From the NCBI GenBank assembly GCA_023213315.1, contig JAKCPI010025584.1, forward strand, positions 21,148 to 85,147: a DNA stretch of 64,000 bases, written 5' to 3'. The notes under the pieces were generated by a model. The model worked only from the letters and a program-made list of their open reading frames with translations. It did not search any database and had not been told where the DNA came from. Both the position numbers and the translations under genes were made by a program. This DNA comes from Euborellia annulipes. Lineage: Eukaryota; Arthropoda; Insecta; Dermaptera; Anisolabididae. Of the stretch, positions 10,795 through 21,345 are shown piece after piece. How positions within the stretch are numbered: the stretch's first letter is position 1; every line of letters begins with the position of its first letter.

Positions 10795-11650
10795 AATATA
10801 TATATATATATATATATAGAAAGTATTCAGTGGCTTAGCGAGTTTAACTCGCGCCCGTTTACTCGTGCCCGGGGCACAATACCTTTTTGACGCCCCCCCC
10901 CCCCACCATTCGAAAACCATATATAATGTAAAATATACAAAATTATTATATTACACTGGTTTCAAATTTAAAATATATTTTCCAGAAATCAATTATAATA
11001 AAAATAAAAATTATCCAGCAATTTTTTGTTTTGCTGACCATTTGGCGCCCCTTTGTGAGTAGCGCCCGGGGCAAGACGACCCCACTTGCTCCCCCCTCGC
11101 TACGCCACTGAAAGTATTGGAGTCATGTCGAAAATTCTAGGTGAAATTTTGATGGAAATACATGTTTTGACGTCCCCTGAGTCCAAAAAAATGATCTGTA
11201 TTCATGAATGAATTGAACTAGGAAGTTGAAATTTTATATTTAAGTTAGGCACCCTCATAGGGCGTGAAAATAAACTTTTGAACAAAATCGGCCAAAAAGG
11301 ACAAGTACTTTACTGAAGTAGTTTTTCATTTTTTCAAAATTCGCTTAAACAATTTTGATTAAAATTCATAAATCAATTATTATTTTTTAGATTCTCTTTA
11401 AAATGTATATTCTCATTTTGTCCTTGAAATCTTTTGAAGACCACTTTACTCTTGTATTTCATAGGAAAGTTGGAAGAAATGGTTGGGGTTGCCATTGTAA
11501 CAAAATATAAATATTTTCCATGTTCATAAATTTTACATCTTGAATTTTAATATATCTGCGGAATGTAAATAAATGTCGACTGGTGTGAAAAGCACAGTAC
11601 ACAACTTTTAAAATACTGAAGGTGCAATAAGTCACACCATATTTGTTATA
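10795..11650 (-). repeat. HER family copy interrupted by a MITE
   Basis: Reverse copy starting at the (TA)n/AGAAAGTATT terminus. It is broken at 10828-11110 by a MITE and resumes at 11111 with AAAGTATTGGAGTCATGTCG. It then runs through the whole body to the hairpin at about 11575-11640 (GGTGTGAAAAGCACAGTACA / GTCACACCAT). Confidence 0.85.
10828..11110. mobile_element. hAT-like MITE, 283 bp, with 8 bp TSD
   Basis: Left terminus CAGTGGCTTAGCGAG and right terminus CTCGCTACGCCACTG are inverted repeats. The octamer AAAGTATT flanks both sides (10820-10827 and 11111-11118) and is present once in uninterrupted HER copies, so the insertion is proven by its empty site. Subterminal C- and G-runs with GCGCCCGGGGCA are typical of this group. 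It encodes no transposase. A relative lies at 55178-55418. Confidence 0.9.
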
Positions 11651-13094
11651 GAATATTTTTAAATAAAATAATTTTTATTTTTAATAGAGTAGATTGAATT
11701 TATTATCACTGACGAGAGGATTTTTTACAGTTTTGTAATTTTTTTTTTTTTTACCTGAATTTTAATTCAGTTCTTATCCAGACGACTTTGATTTCAATTA
11801 TCCTGGATAGTCGAGGTTTTTTCGAATACTTATTTATTATTAACATGTTCTCCGTCTTTCTTTGAATACTAAAATTATTTACCGAAATTAAAACATGAAG
11901 AAAAAAAAAGAGCTGATTACATTTATACAAACACAAACGACGTTTTTCATTATATTTTGGGATCATCTTCAGGCTTGTTGTTTAATAAACAAAATTTTTA
12001 AATTGATTTTAGTGTAGTTGTAATTATCTAATAAAATGAAACTTAAAAATATTAAAAAGATACTGCAAGAAAATTTTCCTTAATTAGTTACTAATTATTA
12101 ATAGCTTTAATTGATAATTTTTGGCTAATATTCAGGCTAATGAGTGAAGGTAATAATCGGTTTCATGTTGGCCATTTTACTTTAAAGGATTAATTTATTA
12201 TCCTGTTTAAGGGAAAGCAGGCCTATTGCAAAAGAGGGAGGTCCTGGCTCGAATCATGAGGCGTCGCTTACGCTCAATCAACCATCTCGCAATTATCGAC
12301 ATACATGTATTATGCTCTTATTTGACAACTTTATTAGCCATTATTTAAACTCATACACCCGATAATTCCAAGCATGTTTTTTTTTTTTCTAAAATTTAAT
12401 TAATGATTTGCCCTAATTTTGAGCCGAAAGTGCCCTTTGCTAATCTACCAATTAAATGGAAGCCAAAAATATCCAATCTATAGAAAGTCACTTTAGGAAA
12501 TTAATTGTAACACAATTTTCTTATCCCTTATTTACCTCCAAGACTTCTACAATCTTCCTAATTTCGGATAATTTCCCTTTGAAAAATTGCTTGTAGGTTT
12601 ATAGGCAAAAGTTAACTTCCCCCTCCAAGAGTCAACTTGCTTTGCCCCAAAGTACAAGCTTTAGGGTGGGATTAGATTATGGAGGTTCATTTAAAATGCG
12701 ACTTAATTTGGGACGGCGGTCTAAAATTAATTAAATCTATTTGTTACATAAATTATGATTAAATAAATTTTAAAAGTCAAGTGGAATTCGAACAAATATA
12801 ACTAACTTTTAAAATTTAATACTTTAATTATAAAACACTTCATAAACCCTCCTGTACATATTCGATACAAAAAATAAATGTGTCCGTTATAAAAATTAAG
12901 TTAAACGCAAACAGAAACAGTCTGTTATCTCGAAGTGTCCGTTTCACTGTATACATTTATTTATTTTTATCTGACTATTTACTAATTAACAAAATTTAAT
13001 TAAAAATATAATAAAAAGTTTTCAAAAGCATAAAGCGGACAGACTTTTTGATTCTTTGGAACGTTTACATTTAACATCCTCTATATAACGGACA
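11651..13094. other. AT-rich spacer, no gene seen
   Basis: A reverse-strand CTGAAGATGATCCC near 11955 may be a very decayed hammerhead half. A GGCTCGAATC near 12246 resembles a lone B-box. Neither is enough to call a feature. Confidence 0.4.
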
Positions 13095-13355
13095 TAGAGA
13101 AAATATTGCGATCATGTCAATAATTCGATGTCGAGATTTTGATGGATATAGGCCTACATGTTTTGAGGTCCCCTGAGTCCAAAAAAGAGGGTCCCGCAAA
13201 AATGTGAACAAAATATCTCAGGAGGGAAAAGAGATCAGAGGTTGAAATTTTATATTTGAGTTAGGCATCAGGGAGTGAAAATAATCTTTTGAACAAATTC
13301 CACCTAAAAGTACTAGTTCTTTAATAATGTACTTCAGTTTTTTTTTTTTTTTTTT

Positions 13356-13636
13356 TAAAGAAGTTCTTTAACGCGGCTTACGCAGGGTGAATTGGGAGAA
13401 AATGTGACGTAACAAAAACGCGTTCCTAACAAAATGGGTTCCCTGCGCCCGAGCGAAGTTGGAGGAAGGCGAGATTAGCCGAAGTCTTGACGAGGCCACG
13501 CCCACCTTCTCTCTATTTTCTTCTATCTACCGCCGAAGGCGGGCTTTCCGTCTATTTAAATTATATTCTGAGTTCTAGAAAAGGCGTGAGGAACTTAGTT
13601 CCTGCCGAGGGTCCTACGACCCCACAAGTTTGCTTT
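13356..13636. mobile_element. GAAGTTC-end TIR element
   Basis: Starts with GAAGTTCTTTAACGCGGC and ends with GAGGAACTTAGTTCCTGCCG plus GGTCCTACGACCCC. It shares GGCGAGATTAGCCGAAGTCT and GACGAGGCCACGCCCAC with the copies at 33591 and 57188. It sits in the poly-T tract of a HER copy. The ORF at 13487-13780 runs across this element and the neighbouring palindrome and is not a gene. Confidence 0.7.
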
Positions 13637-13671
13637 TTTTTTCGATTTTCTCAAAATTCGCTCCAACAATT

Positions 13672-13903
13672 GAGGCCATCAGCGCCAGAACGGCCTAACC
13701 CACATTTCACTTTTTGGTTTTATGCATTATATCTATTATATCGTGAATTCCAGAGTAGTACAGTACTTGTAATGATATAGTAGTAGAATACTACTCATGA
13801 TACAGTAGTACAGTACTGCTCTGAAATTCATGATTTAATAGATACTAAGGCATAAAACCAAGAAAGTGAAATGTGAGTTAGGCCGTTCTCGCGCTGATGG
13901 CGT
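13672..13903. mobile_element. 232 bp palindromic element in HER
   Basis: Two arms of about 95 bp (outer GAGGCCATCAGCGCCAGAAC / GTTCTCGCGCTGATGGCGTC) flank a loop made of TAGTAGAATACTACTC. CAATT is present on both sides (13667-13671, 13904-13908) and once in intact HER copies, supporting insertion with a short duplication. Confidence 0.75.
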
Positions 13904-14300
13904 CAATTTTGATTAACATTCATATATAATAAATCATATATTTTTTTGATGCGCTTTAAAAAGTATATCAGTGAAATTTTTCGTGGAAACCGTTTGAAGT
14001 AAGGTATATTTTACTGATTTGGTAGCATACGTAGCTCAGCGCCGTCTATGAATCGCATGGTTATGTTTGGAATTTAGGTGCTAAGGGCAACTAAATATAT
14101 CTGGGCACAAAAAAATCTGGTGTGACAAGCACAGTACACAACTTTCTATTGCCGAAGGGTAAGAGAAAGTTGTGTGCTCTGCGACCTCACGTCTATATAA
14201 CGAACATATTTTTAAAAAATACCGATTATGTTCAGCATATTTCATTTTTATTATTTCTAGTTTTTTTTTTTTTTTAATTTATAGCGGTACATATTAAACA

Positions 14301-14539
14301 TTGCTCAGGGGCCTACACCTTGTGGGTACGTGGATGGCGACCACGAGCTGCCCGAGCTGGGACAGGCAGTCCTTCAGTTCTTTAAATGTCTGTCTCTTCC
14401 TTCCTCTTTTCAACCGACCGTGCGACGGGCCGGCCTGTCCTATTTCTTCCGGCCGTAAAAATGTATGATAGGGTTGGAGGGAAAGAGTGAGGTCCGCCGA
14501 CCCCGCATCGCGGAGAGAGGAGAGAGGAAGAAGAAGACC
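14301..14539 (+). mobile_element. 5S-like-head SINE, full length, with 15 bp TSD
   Basis: The 15-mer GGTACATATTAAACA flanks the element at 14286-14300 and 14540-14554, marking target-primed retroposition. The head holds GCTCAGGGGCC, then GTACGTGGATGGCGACCACG, which resembles the 5S rRNA internal promoter segment GTACTTGGATGGGTGACC. No tRNA-type A/B boxes are visible. The tail is purine-rich, ending GGAAGAAGAAGACC, with no poly-A. The overlapping minus ORF (14382-14567) is a shadow. Confidence 0.85.
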
Positions 14540-14554
14540 GGTACATATTAAACA

Positions 14555-15384
14555 AAATTTTACACAATTCTAAGTTACTTGGTTATTTTTATTTAATTTT
14601 TTTTAATTCAAATAACTGACCCAAATTAAAAGAGAATAACTTAAAATTAACGGATATTTAATTAATTAACGTCACTCCGCGTTTGAATAATTTATATTAC
14701 TTTATTAAATTTAATTTTGAGATTCTCTTTATTTTTATACTTAATAATAATAATAAAAAATTTTAATATCACCATTTTTTTTTTTTAAATTATGCCAACC
14801 AACCGAAAGTAAATGCAATCAAGAAAAAGAAATCCTTAATAAAATAATTTGTCTTTATTCATCTTTAAAAAATCATTTACGTTTAAAAATATATATATTT
14901 ATTTTTTAAAGAAATTTTAATCTTCCCCTCAACTCGAGAGATGCTATTTTTATTTAGCTGATTTATTTATGAATAAAACTTCTCATGTTATTTTATCTTT
15001 TACTCCATTCAAATGGGATTTGGAAAAGGTTTTCATAAAGTGGGGTCAACAGGCCACTCAATCCTTTGTTATTTTTTTTTTTATTCGTAACCTTGAATGT
15101 AATCAATATACGCTAGAAAATATTTACCTAATATTATAAATTATTAGTATCTTGTGATGCTTTTTCCTCTTTGATAAAAAAAAGTCGTTTGGATTACTGA
15201 CCATTTATTGAATCACATTTAGTCGTGCGCGTAGGCAACCATTTACGCTTGCCAGTCGATACGGTTGCTGAGATGCCTTCTGCGATTCAAGTAACTCTAC
15301 TAAAATTAGATTGTTTATTTAATTTCACTCGACTTTTTTTTCATTTATCTTATTTTCAATGTTATTTGGCATAATATGTGATTA
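14555..15384. other. AT-rich spacer, no gene seen
   Basis: Only AT-rich sequence. A short GC-richer patch near 15220-15290 contains CGTAGGCAACC and GATACGGTTGCTGAG, which pair weakly. Confidence 0.45.
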
Positions 15385-16150
15385 TACCTAAAAATTTTAA
15401 AATCTGGTGTGGCTGATCGCACAGAGCACAACTTTCTCATTACAAAATAATTAATTGAAAATTGCATTGTATTACCAGATTTTTTGTGTCGACATATATT
15501 TTGTTTCTTGCAATAGAATACATTAGAATTCAAGATGTAAAATTTATAAACATGAGAAATTATTAATATTTTCTTACCATAAAATAGAAACTATTTTCGC
15601 TCAGGGGTCCATATTTTGTGGCGACCACGAGCTGACTGATCTGGGACAGGCAGTCCTTCTGTTCTTTGTATGTCTCTTCCATCTGTTTTCAACACATGAT
15701 AGGGTTGAATAGAGAGAATAAGAGGGGAGGGGATAAGTAAGGCAAGGATAAAAGAAGACCATGGAAACTATTTCTCCAAGAATAAAATGTGCTTCAAACA
15801 ATTTTGATGCCAAAATGAGAATATACATTTTAAAGAGCATCTAAAATTTATGAATTTTAATCAAAATTGTTAAAACAAATTTTGAATAAATTACAAAAAA
15901 AAAAAAAAACTGAAAAAGTACATCAGTTAAGTACTTTTTTAAAAGCTTCACTTAAAGTACCAGGGGGTACCTAACTTAAATATAAAATTTCAACCTCCTA
16001 GCTCTTTCGTTTCTTGAGATATTTTGTTCACAGACACACAAACCATTTTCCGGGATCCTCTACTTGGACTCAGAACTAGTATTTCCTTCAAAATCTTGAA
16101 ATGGAATTTTTGACATGAATCCAATACTTTCTCTATACAGTATTTATATA
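15385..16150 (+). repeat. HER family copy interrupted by a SINE
   Basis: Forward copy with hairpin at about 15405-15480 (ATCTGGTGTGGC / TACCAGATTTTT). It is interrupted by a SINE at 15597-15763 and resumes at GAAACTATTTCTCC. The body then continues to CGGGATCCTCTACTTGG and the TTTTTGACATGAATCCAATA terminus. Confidence 0.85.
15597..15763 (+). mobile_element. 5S-like-head SINE, shortened, with 10 bp TSD
   Basis: GAAACTATTT flanks both sides (15587-15596, 15764-15773). Head GCTCAGGGGTCCATATTTTG is followed by GGCGACCACGAGCTGAC and GGGACAGGCAGTCCTTCTG. The central GACGGGTCGG part is missing, and the tail ends AAAGAAGACCATG. Insertion into HER shows that this SINE was active after that HER copy formed. 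Confidence 0.85.
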
Positions 16151-16393
16151 TAAATACAATATATAGTAGGAAGAAAGTAAAAATTCTATTTTCTATATTC
16201 ATTATATAACATATAATCTAATAAATAAATAAATATTAAATAGTATCAATAGCATCAATACTTAAATTGGTACTATTAATGACAATGTCCGTCTGTCTGT
16301 CTCTTATTAATTGATCATAAATTACTATTAGAAATAGGTAGATATAGCGGCCGTAAGTTACCCAAGCTATTAGATTTTTTTCTCTTTCTTTTA

Positions 16394-16744
16394 GGGAGCG
16401 TACAAGTATTACGTAACGCAATTTTTGAAGATTTTTGACCCCCCTCCCTAGACGTTACGTAACGCTCAAGTGGCCATTTTTTATCTAAAAATAAAATTAT
16501 GTTGCAAAGAATCGGAAAGTCGCTAAAATACCAGTAATAAATGCTTCTCCTTTTGTTTTTTTTTTCTTCCTGGCTGCATGTGTATTTTGGTTTTTATGGG
16601 TTTTTGGACTTTTTCCCCCCATTAAAAAAAAAAAAAAAAAAAAAGTTACGTAACGCGTTGTTCAACCCCCTCCCCTCTTGTAAGGCATGGTAACTTTACA
16701 GACCCCTCCCCCCGAATTGCGTTACGTAATACTTGTACGCTCCC
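16394..16744. mobile_element. Harbinger-like MITE, 351 bp
   Basis: Inverted termini GGGAGCGTACAAGTATTACG and CGTAATACTTGTACGCTCCC match for about 29 bp with TTACGTAACGC repeats inside. The trinucleotide TTA lies on both sides (16391-16393, 16745-16747), the 3 bp duplication typical of PIF/Harbinger. The interior has C-rich and poly-A tracts and no ORF. Superfamily assignment is by terminus and duplication only. Confidence 0.75.
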
Positions 16745-17230
16745 TTATGTTTTCGGGAATTTATCCCAGTGCCGGATAATAATTTGTATAAAATACAATT
16801 TTTTTTTTCGAAGAATATCGCTAATTGACAAAAAATGTTAAAAAGATCTAAATATAAAAACCCTCTTCTGTTTTATAATTATAGATATTTTTTTTTTTTT
16901 TTAATAAAATTCAATAAATTGATTGAAAATTAATGGTCTCTTTGAACGCTTTGATGCTACCTACTCATCAGGTCAAGATCCTCTTTGATTCTGATCTTCC
17001 AATATTGAAAGGGAAATATCAAAAGTCCCTTTGATTTTTCTTTAATCTCTTTACTTCTTTCTTGTTTTAAAATATTCTTTGATTGTTTTTTTTTTTTTTT
17101 TCTCTATTTTAAATCAAATTCTGAATTATGAACAAGGTGGGTGCGCTACACTTTGAGATGAATATTTTATTCATACATTTTATTTTTCTTGGAAAAATTA
17201 ATGAAAAAGTAATAGATAATTATATTTTCA
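16745..17230. other. AT-rich spacer, no gene seen
   Basis: Poly-T tracts. Contains TCTTTGATTCTGATCTTCC near 16980. No coding signal. Confidence 0.4.
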
Positions 17231-17232
17231 TT

Positions 17233-17802
17233 GAAAAAATCTGGTGTGAACAGTCGCACAGCACACACTTTTCTCCAATTGAAATTTGTGTTATGTGCCT
17301 GTCCCACCAGATTTTTTGTGTTGACATATATTTAATTTCCGCCGATATATTAGAATTAAAAATGTAAAACTTATAAACATGGAAAATTCTTTTGTTATCA
17401 TGCCAACCATCTATCTTTCATATGAAGTACAAGAGTAAAGTGGTCTTCAAACAATTTTGAGAGCAAAATGAGAATATACATTTCAAAGAGCATTTAATAA
17501 ATAATTGATTTTTGAAATTTAATCAAAATCGTTAAAGCGATTTTTTAGAAAATCGATAAAAACTAAAAAAGTACATCAGTAAAGTACTAGTACTTTTTGA
17601 CCAATTTTGTTTGAAAACTTATTTTTACCTCTTGGAGGGGGTGTCTAATTTGAATATAAAGTTTCAACCTCATAGCTCTTTTGGTTTTCGATTCGGAGGA
17701 CCTCAAAACATGTATATCCATCAAAATCTCGACATCTAATTTTTGACATGAATCCAATTCTCTCTATATATATTACAACATATACATAAGTAAGAGAAAG
17801 TA
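17233..17802 (+). repeat. HER family copy, both ends present
   Basis: Complete forward copy. Hairpin: AAAATCTGGTGTGAACAG pairs with CTGTCCCACCAGATTTTT. The body follows in order, and the 3' terminus is CTCTCTATATATATTACAAC then AAGTAAGAGAAAGTAA. The 79-codon ORF at 17128-17367 runs into the hairpin and is not a gene. Confidence 0.9.
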
Positions 17803-18460
17803 AAAAAAAATTAACTTTCATAGGAGTATATTCAATGTCTGAGAATAAAAATTCTAGTGCTGTAAGGTTTCCAGGCCAATGGAGTCGCCTTACGCTTCAA
17901 ATGATACCTCTTGTGGGATGACGTACGAGAGGCCAATGGTTTGAGAAGTATCGTCCCACTTTCTCTTCCCCCGTTACAAAGTAATAGAGAGCAACTTTGT
18001 TTTTTCAAATGGAGCATCGCAATTCTTTATCTCGGAAATCGATTCTACATATTTTTTAAAATTAAGTTTACTCTTGCCACTTTTTGTCTTAAAATCAATA
18101 TTTTCCAAGTTATTTTAATTTAAACTTGCAAAAAAAAAAAAAAAATTGTTTGTGTAGAGATAGGAAATTAGAAGAATTAATCAAAGAATATAAAAATGAA
18201 TGATCAATGAAAATTTAAATTTCTCTATATATTTTTTTCTTCTCTTTTTCTTTTTACTTTTTTTTTTTAATTAATCTTTTAAATGAGAATATTATTTTTC
18301 AATTTCTTTTAATCTTTAAGTTTTTATTTTTTTTTTTATTTTTAATTCTTTGTTTATTCGTTAAGTTGAATTCTAATATGTCTTCTAGCTTGATAAATTG
18401 TTTTATTTTCATTGACTATTCGGTTAATCTCTAGGATAGAATCCCGAAGCCATCAGTGGG
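17803..18460. other. Spacer, no gene seen
   Basis: A mildly GC-richer part (17860-17990) carries GGCCAATGG twice, but I see no gene structure. The rest is T-rich. Confidence 0.4.
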
Positions 18461-18462
18461 CG

Positions 18463-18890
18463 CTTGACTAGTTCACTAGTTCACTCTTTTGACATCAGCT
18501 CTACGTTCATGATTATTTTATTTTATTTTTTTTTTATTTGCGTGTATTTGTTTTGTGGCGTGTCTTGGCGCTCTATTTGTTTTGACACTAGTGTCGTTTC
18601 GGTTCGGTTTTCTTCGGTCAAAAACCATTCAGTTCGAAGCGATTCGGTAGCTTGATTAGTTCACTAATTCACTCTTTTGACATCAGCTCTACGTTCATGA
18701 TTCTTTTGTTCTTTTTATTTGCGCACGCTATTTGTTTTGTGACGTGTATTGGCGCCCTATTTGTTTTGACACTAGTGTCGTTTCGGTTCGGTTTTCTTCG
18801 GTCAAAAACCATTCAGTTCGAAGCGATTCGGTAGCTTCGAACTGAACGGTTTCTGACCGAAAAAACCCGGACCGAAGCTGAGTTGTTTTT
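18463..18890 (+). repeat. 188 bp tandem duplication plus inverted stub
   Basis: Copy 1 starts CTTGACTAGTTCACTAG at 18463 and copy 2 CTTGATTAGTTCACTAA at 18651, a 188 bp period. Both hold CAGCTCTACGTTCATGATT, GACACTAGTGTCGTTTCGG and AAACCATTCAGTTCGAAGCG. At 18835-18885 the end of the unit is repeated in reverse (TTCGAACTGAACGGTTTCTG), forming a hairpin. ORFs of 63 and 60 codons here are the same repeat read twice. Confidence 0.85.
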
Positions 18891-20436
18891 AATTTTTTTT
18901 GATCTAAGGAAACCGAACTGCAAAACGAAGGACCGAAACAATTAGGTCGGGTTGTTAAAAAAAAAGATTCTTACCTTAAACCGGCCTCTTCTCGCCATCA
19001 TCCTTCTCTGAGGAGGCCGTCAGATTGTGTGAACAAATGGCGATTTAAAAATAAAATAATAAGAACGAATCCCAAAAAGGAGAACGAAAGAATCACGAAT
19101 GAAGCACGGCAGCGCTCTCTGGTGGCCCCGATACCTTTTTATAAGTAAATTTTAAGAAAAATCCCCCCCCCCCCCTCTTCAACCTTTTCTTTGGTGGGGG
19201 GGGGGGGCAAGCAAGAAAGATTTGAAAGACGCAATTATTTATTTTCTTTAAATTATTTTTTATGATAACTATGTATTTCTTTATTTAAAATCTAAACACT
19301 TTAAAAAAAAAAATCAATACAAACGTACGCCAATATTTTAGCAATAATGTGCACATTTCCCTTAGATGTTGCTGACTGTGTGTGACCTTCCCCATTTCTC
19401 TCTCTCTTGGGTAACTACGACACTGGCAAGTGCGTCGTGGTTTTCCCTCCGGCATTTTCCCCCTGGGAAACCCGTTTTAGGTGTTCGATTTTCTCCCATC
19501 CATGCCACATGTCCCGCCCATCTTAATCAATGAGATTTAATTATTGTAACAATATCTAGGAAAGGAAACTGTGAAGTAACTTTACCGTTCTCAAACTAGT
19601 AATTGAAATATCTTCAATTAAGAGTTCATCTATTTCTAGATTTACTTTGATTATCTTAAAGAAAAAATTCTATCAATTTATATTAATGTGAATTAATATA
19701 CATTTAAAAATCTTTAACGTTCTACACTCTTATTTATTTTTTAGAATAATAAATTTATATTATTCCATAAACTTAAACCATCCTGTCATCTAAGTATTTT
19801 CGGGAGATTTATTTAGCACTATCATATTCACGTCCGTATTACACAAATATTGTCAATCATAGCCTGAGAATCGTTCCCCTGAGAATGTCATTATGTATAG
19901 ATACAAATTCCAGAGGTCGATCACAGCTGCTCACATTCCAGAGTTATATTGTAGTTGAAGTGTTCGATGATGATTTCCACAAATTGACTAACAATCAAAG
20001 CAAAGTGAATCAAGAGGATACTCTAAATGTGCCGACTTTTGATCCACTTAATAAATTTATAATATTTTAAATAATTACTACTCTCTAAATTTATTTGTAC
20101 AGTATGTTTTAAGCTGCATTTCAAAGAACTTTATTTTATTTTTTATTTTTTAATATAAAAAATATTAAACAAAAATTGATATCTATTTTTTTTAATAATT
20201 ACTACTTCAGTTTTATTAAATTTCTCATGATTTTTTTGCTAGTAAATATGAAAGAGAAATTTCTATTGAATAATGTCGAATTTTTTTTTTTAATTAGGCA
20301 TTATTAATCTTCGAGTGTTAAGATTGTCCTATTACCAAAGAAAATTACATTTTCATTCTTATTATAGCAAAATGACTTTTTAAAAAATCACAGAATTTTG
20401 TAGAGATGTATTTGTTATTATTACTATCTAAATATA
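18891..20436. other. Mixed spacer; CpG-containing block and C/G-run pair
   Basis: At 19155-19215 a C run and a later G run could pair as a MITE-like fold. 19330-19520 is less AT-rich and non-repetitive. A 61-codon ORF at 19885-20070 has fairly balanced composition but no family I recognise and no splice support. Confidence 0.35.
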
Positions 20437-20930
20437 CATATTAATAAATATATAAAGAAAGTATTGAATTTATGTCAAAAATTCGAAGTTAAGATTTTGA
20501 TGGAAATACACGTTTTGAGGTTCCCTGAGTGCCTGTGAACAAAATATCTCAAGAACGAAAAGAGCTAGGAGATTGAAATTCTATATTTACCTCTCTGGCA
20601 CGTGACACGAAGCTTTTTAACAAAACCGGCCAAACAGTATTAATACTTAACTGATGTATTTTTTCAATTTTTTTTCGATTTTTTCAAAATTCGTTCTAAC
20701 AATTTTGATTAAAATTCAAAAATCAATTATTATTTTAGATGCTCTTTCAAATATATAATCTTAATTTGCTCTTAAAATTTATTGTTGACCACTTTACTCT
20801 TGTACTTCATAGAAAAGATAGAAGAAATGGTTGCCAACAAAATATAAATATTTTCCCATGTTTATAAATTTTACCTCTAATATATCGGCAGAAATTATAG
20901 AAATAATATAAATTTTGTTGTGCTGATATA
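20437..20930 (-). repeat. HER family copy lacking the hairpin
   Basis: Reverse copy from AGAAAGTATTGAATTTATGT through GAGATTGAAATTCTATATTT, TTAATACTTAACTGATGT and CATGTTTATAAATTTTACC. The fold-back end is missing and is replaced by the sequence leading into the ribozyme-bearing repeat. Confidence 0.8.
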
Positions 20931-20994
20931 CACTTTCTTAAAGTATGATTTTATATTGTTATTAAAAAAAGTACACCCAACTGTATTAAACTAT

Positions 20995-21043
20995 CAATTG
21001 TCCTGAGGAAGGACGCGACTTGCGCCCGAAACGTTGACAATTG
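20995..21043 (+). ncRNA. Minimal hammerhead ribozyme (type I), Penelope type
   Basis: 49 nt with every part of a minimal hammerhead in order. Stem I strand is CAATTGTC; conserved box CTGAGGA (21003-21009, fits CUGANGA). Stem II has GGACGC pairing GCGCCC with one mismatch and a 5 nt loop. Then GAAAC (21028-21032), a very short stem III AC/GT, and unpaired T as the residue before cleavage. The second stem I strand GACAATTG is fully complementary over 8 bp. Such ribozymes with tiny stem III are known from Penelope-like elements and are thought to cleave as dimers. No reverse transcriptase ORF remains nearby. Confidence 0.8.
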
Positions 21044-21164
21044 AAATAAAAAATTAGATAAAGATTGAGTTATAATTTTTGTCTGATTTCATTTTTGGGT
21101 GCCATCCTGCTCATATTTATCAATTATACAGCCATTATCTCACTATTATAAAATATAAATATTT

Positions 21165-21345
21165 TTTTATATTTATAAATTTGTTATTATTAATATATAG
21201 AGAGATTTCACATCTTGAATTTTAATGTTTCATAATACTGGGACCTAATTACATGTATATTCAACATAATAAAATTAAATGTTACGAAGATAACAGAAAA
21301 TTGTGTGCTGTGCAACCAGTCACACCATATCTTTAAAATACCCCT
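21165..21345 (-). repeat. HER family, worn hairpin end
   Basis: Contains TTCACATCTTGAATTTTAAT and, after a gap, AGAAAATTGTGTGCTGTGCA with GTCACACCATATCTTT, i.e. the distal arm of the hairpin. It may be the displaced end of the copy at 20437-20930, separated from it by the ribozyme repeat. Confidence 0.55.

Larger units (their letters stand above)
13095..14195 (-). repeat. HER family copy with two nested insertions
   Basis: Reverse copy that begins at about 13095 (AGAGAAAATATTGC) and ends in the hairpin at about 14110-14190 (ATCTGGTGTGACAAGCACAG). It is broken first by a TIR element (13356-13636) and then by a palindrome (13672-13903). The body continues correctly after each insertion. Confidence 0.85.

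Noticed and set aside
11940..11980. Reverse-strand CTGAAGATGATCCC resembling a hammerhead half
   Set aside because: No matching stem II partner or GAAAC at the proper distance.
12240..12300. GGCTCGAATC resembling a tRNA B-box
   Set aside because: No A-box at the right distance and no cloverleaf.
13487..13780. 97-codon ORF
   Set aside because: It spans a TIR element, a piece of HER and a palindromic element, so it cannot be one gene.
19885..20070. 61-codon ORF with balanced composition
   Set aside because: No recognisable family, no splice-site context I trust, and its length is expected by chance in 64 kb.
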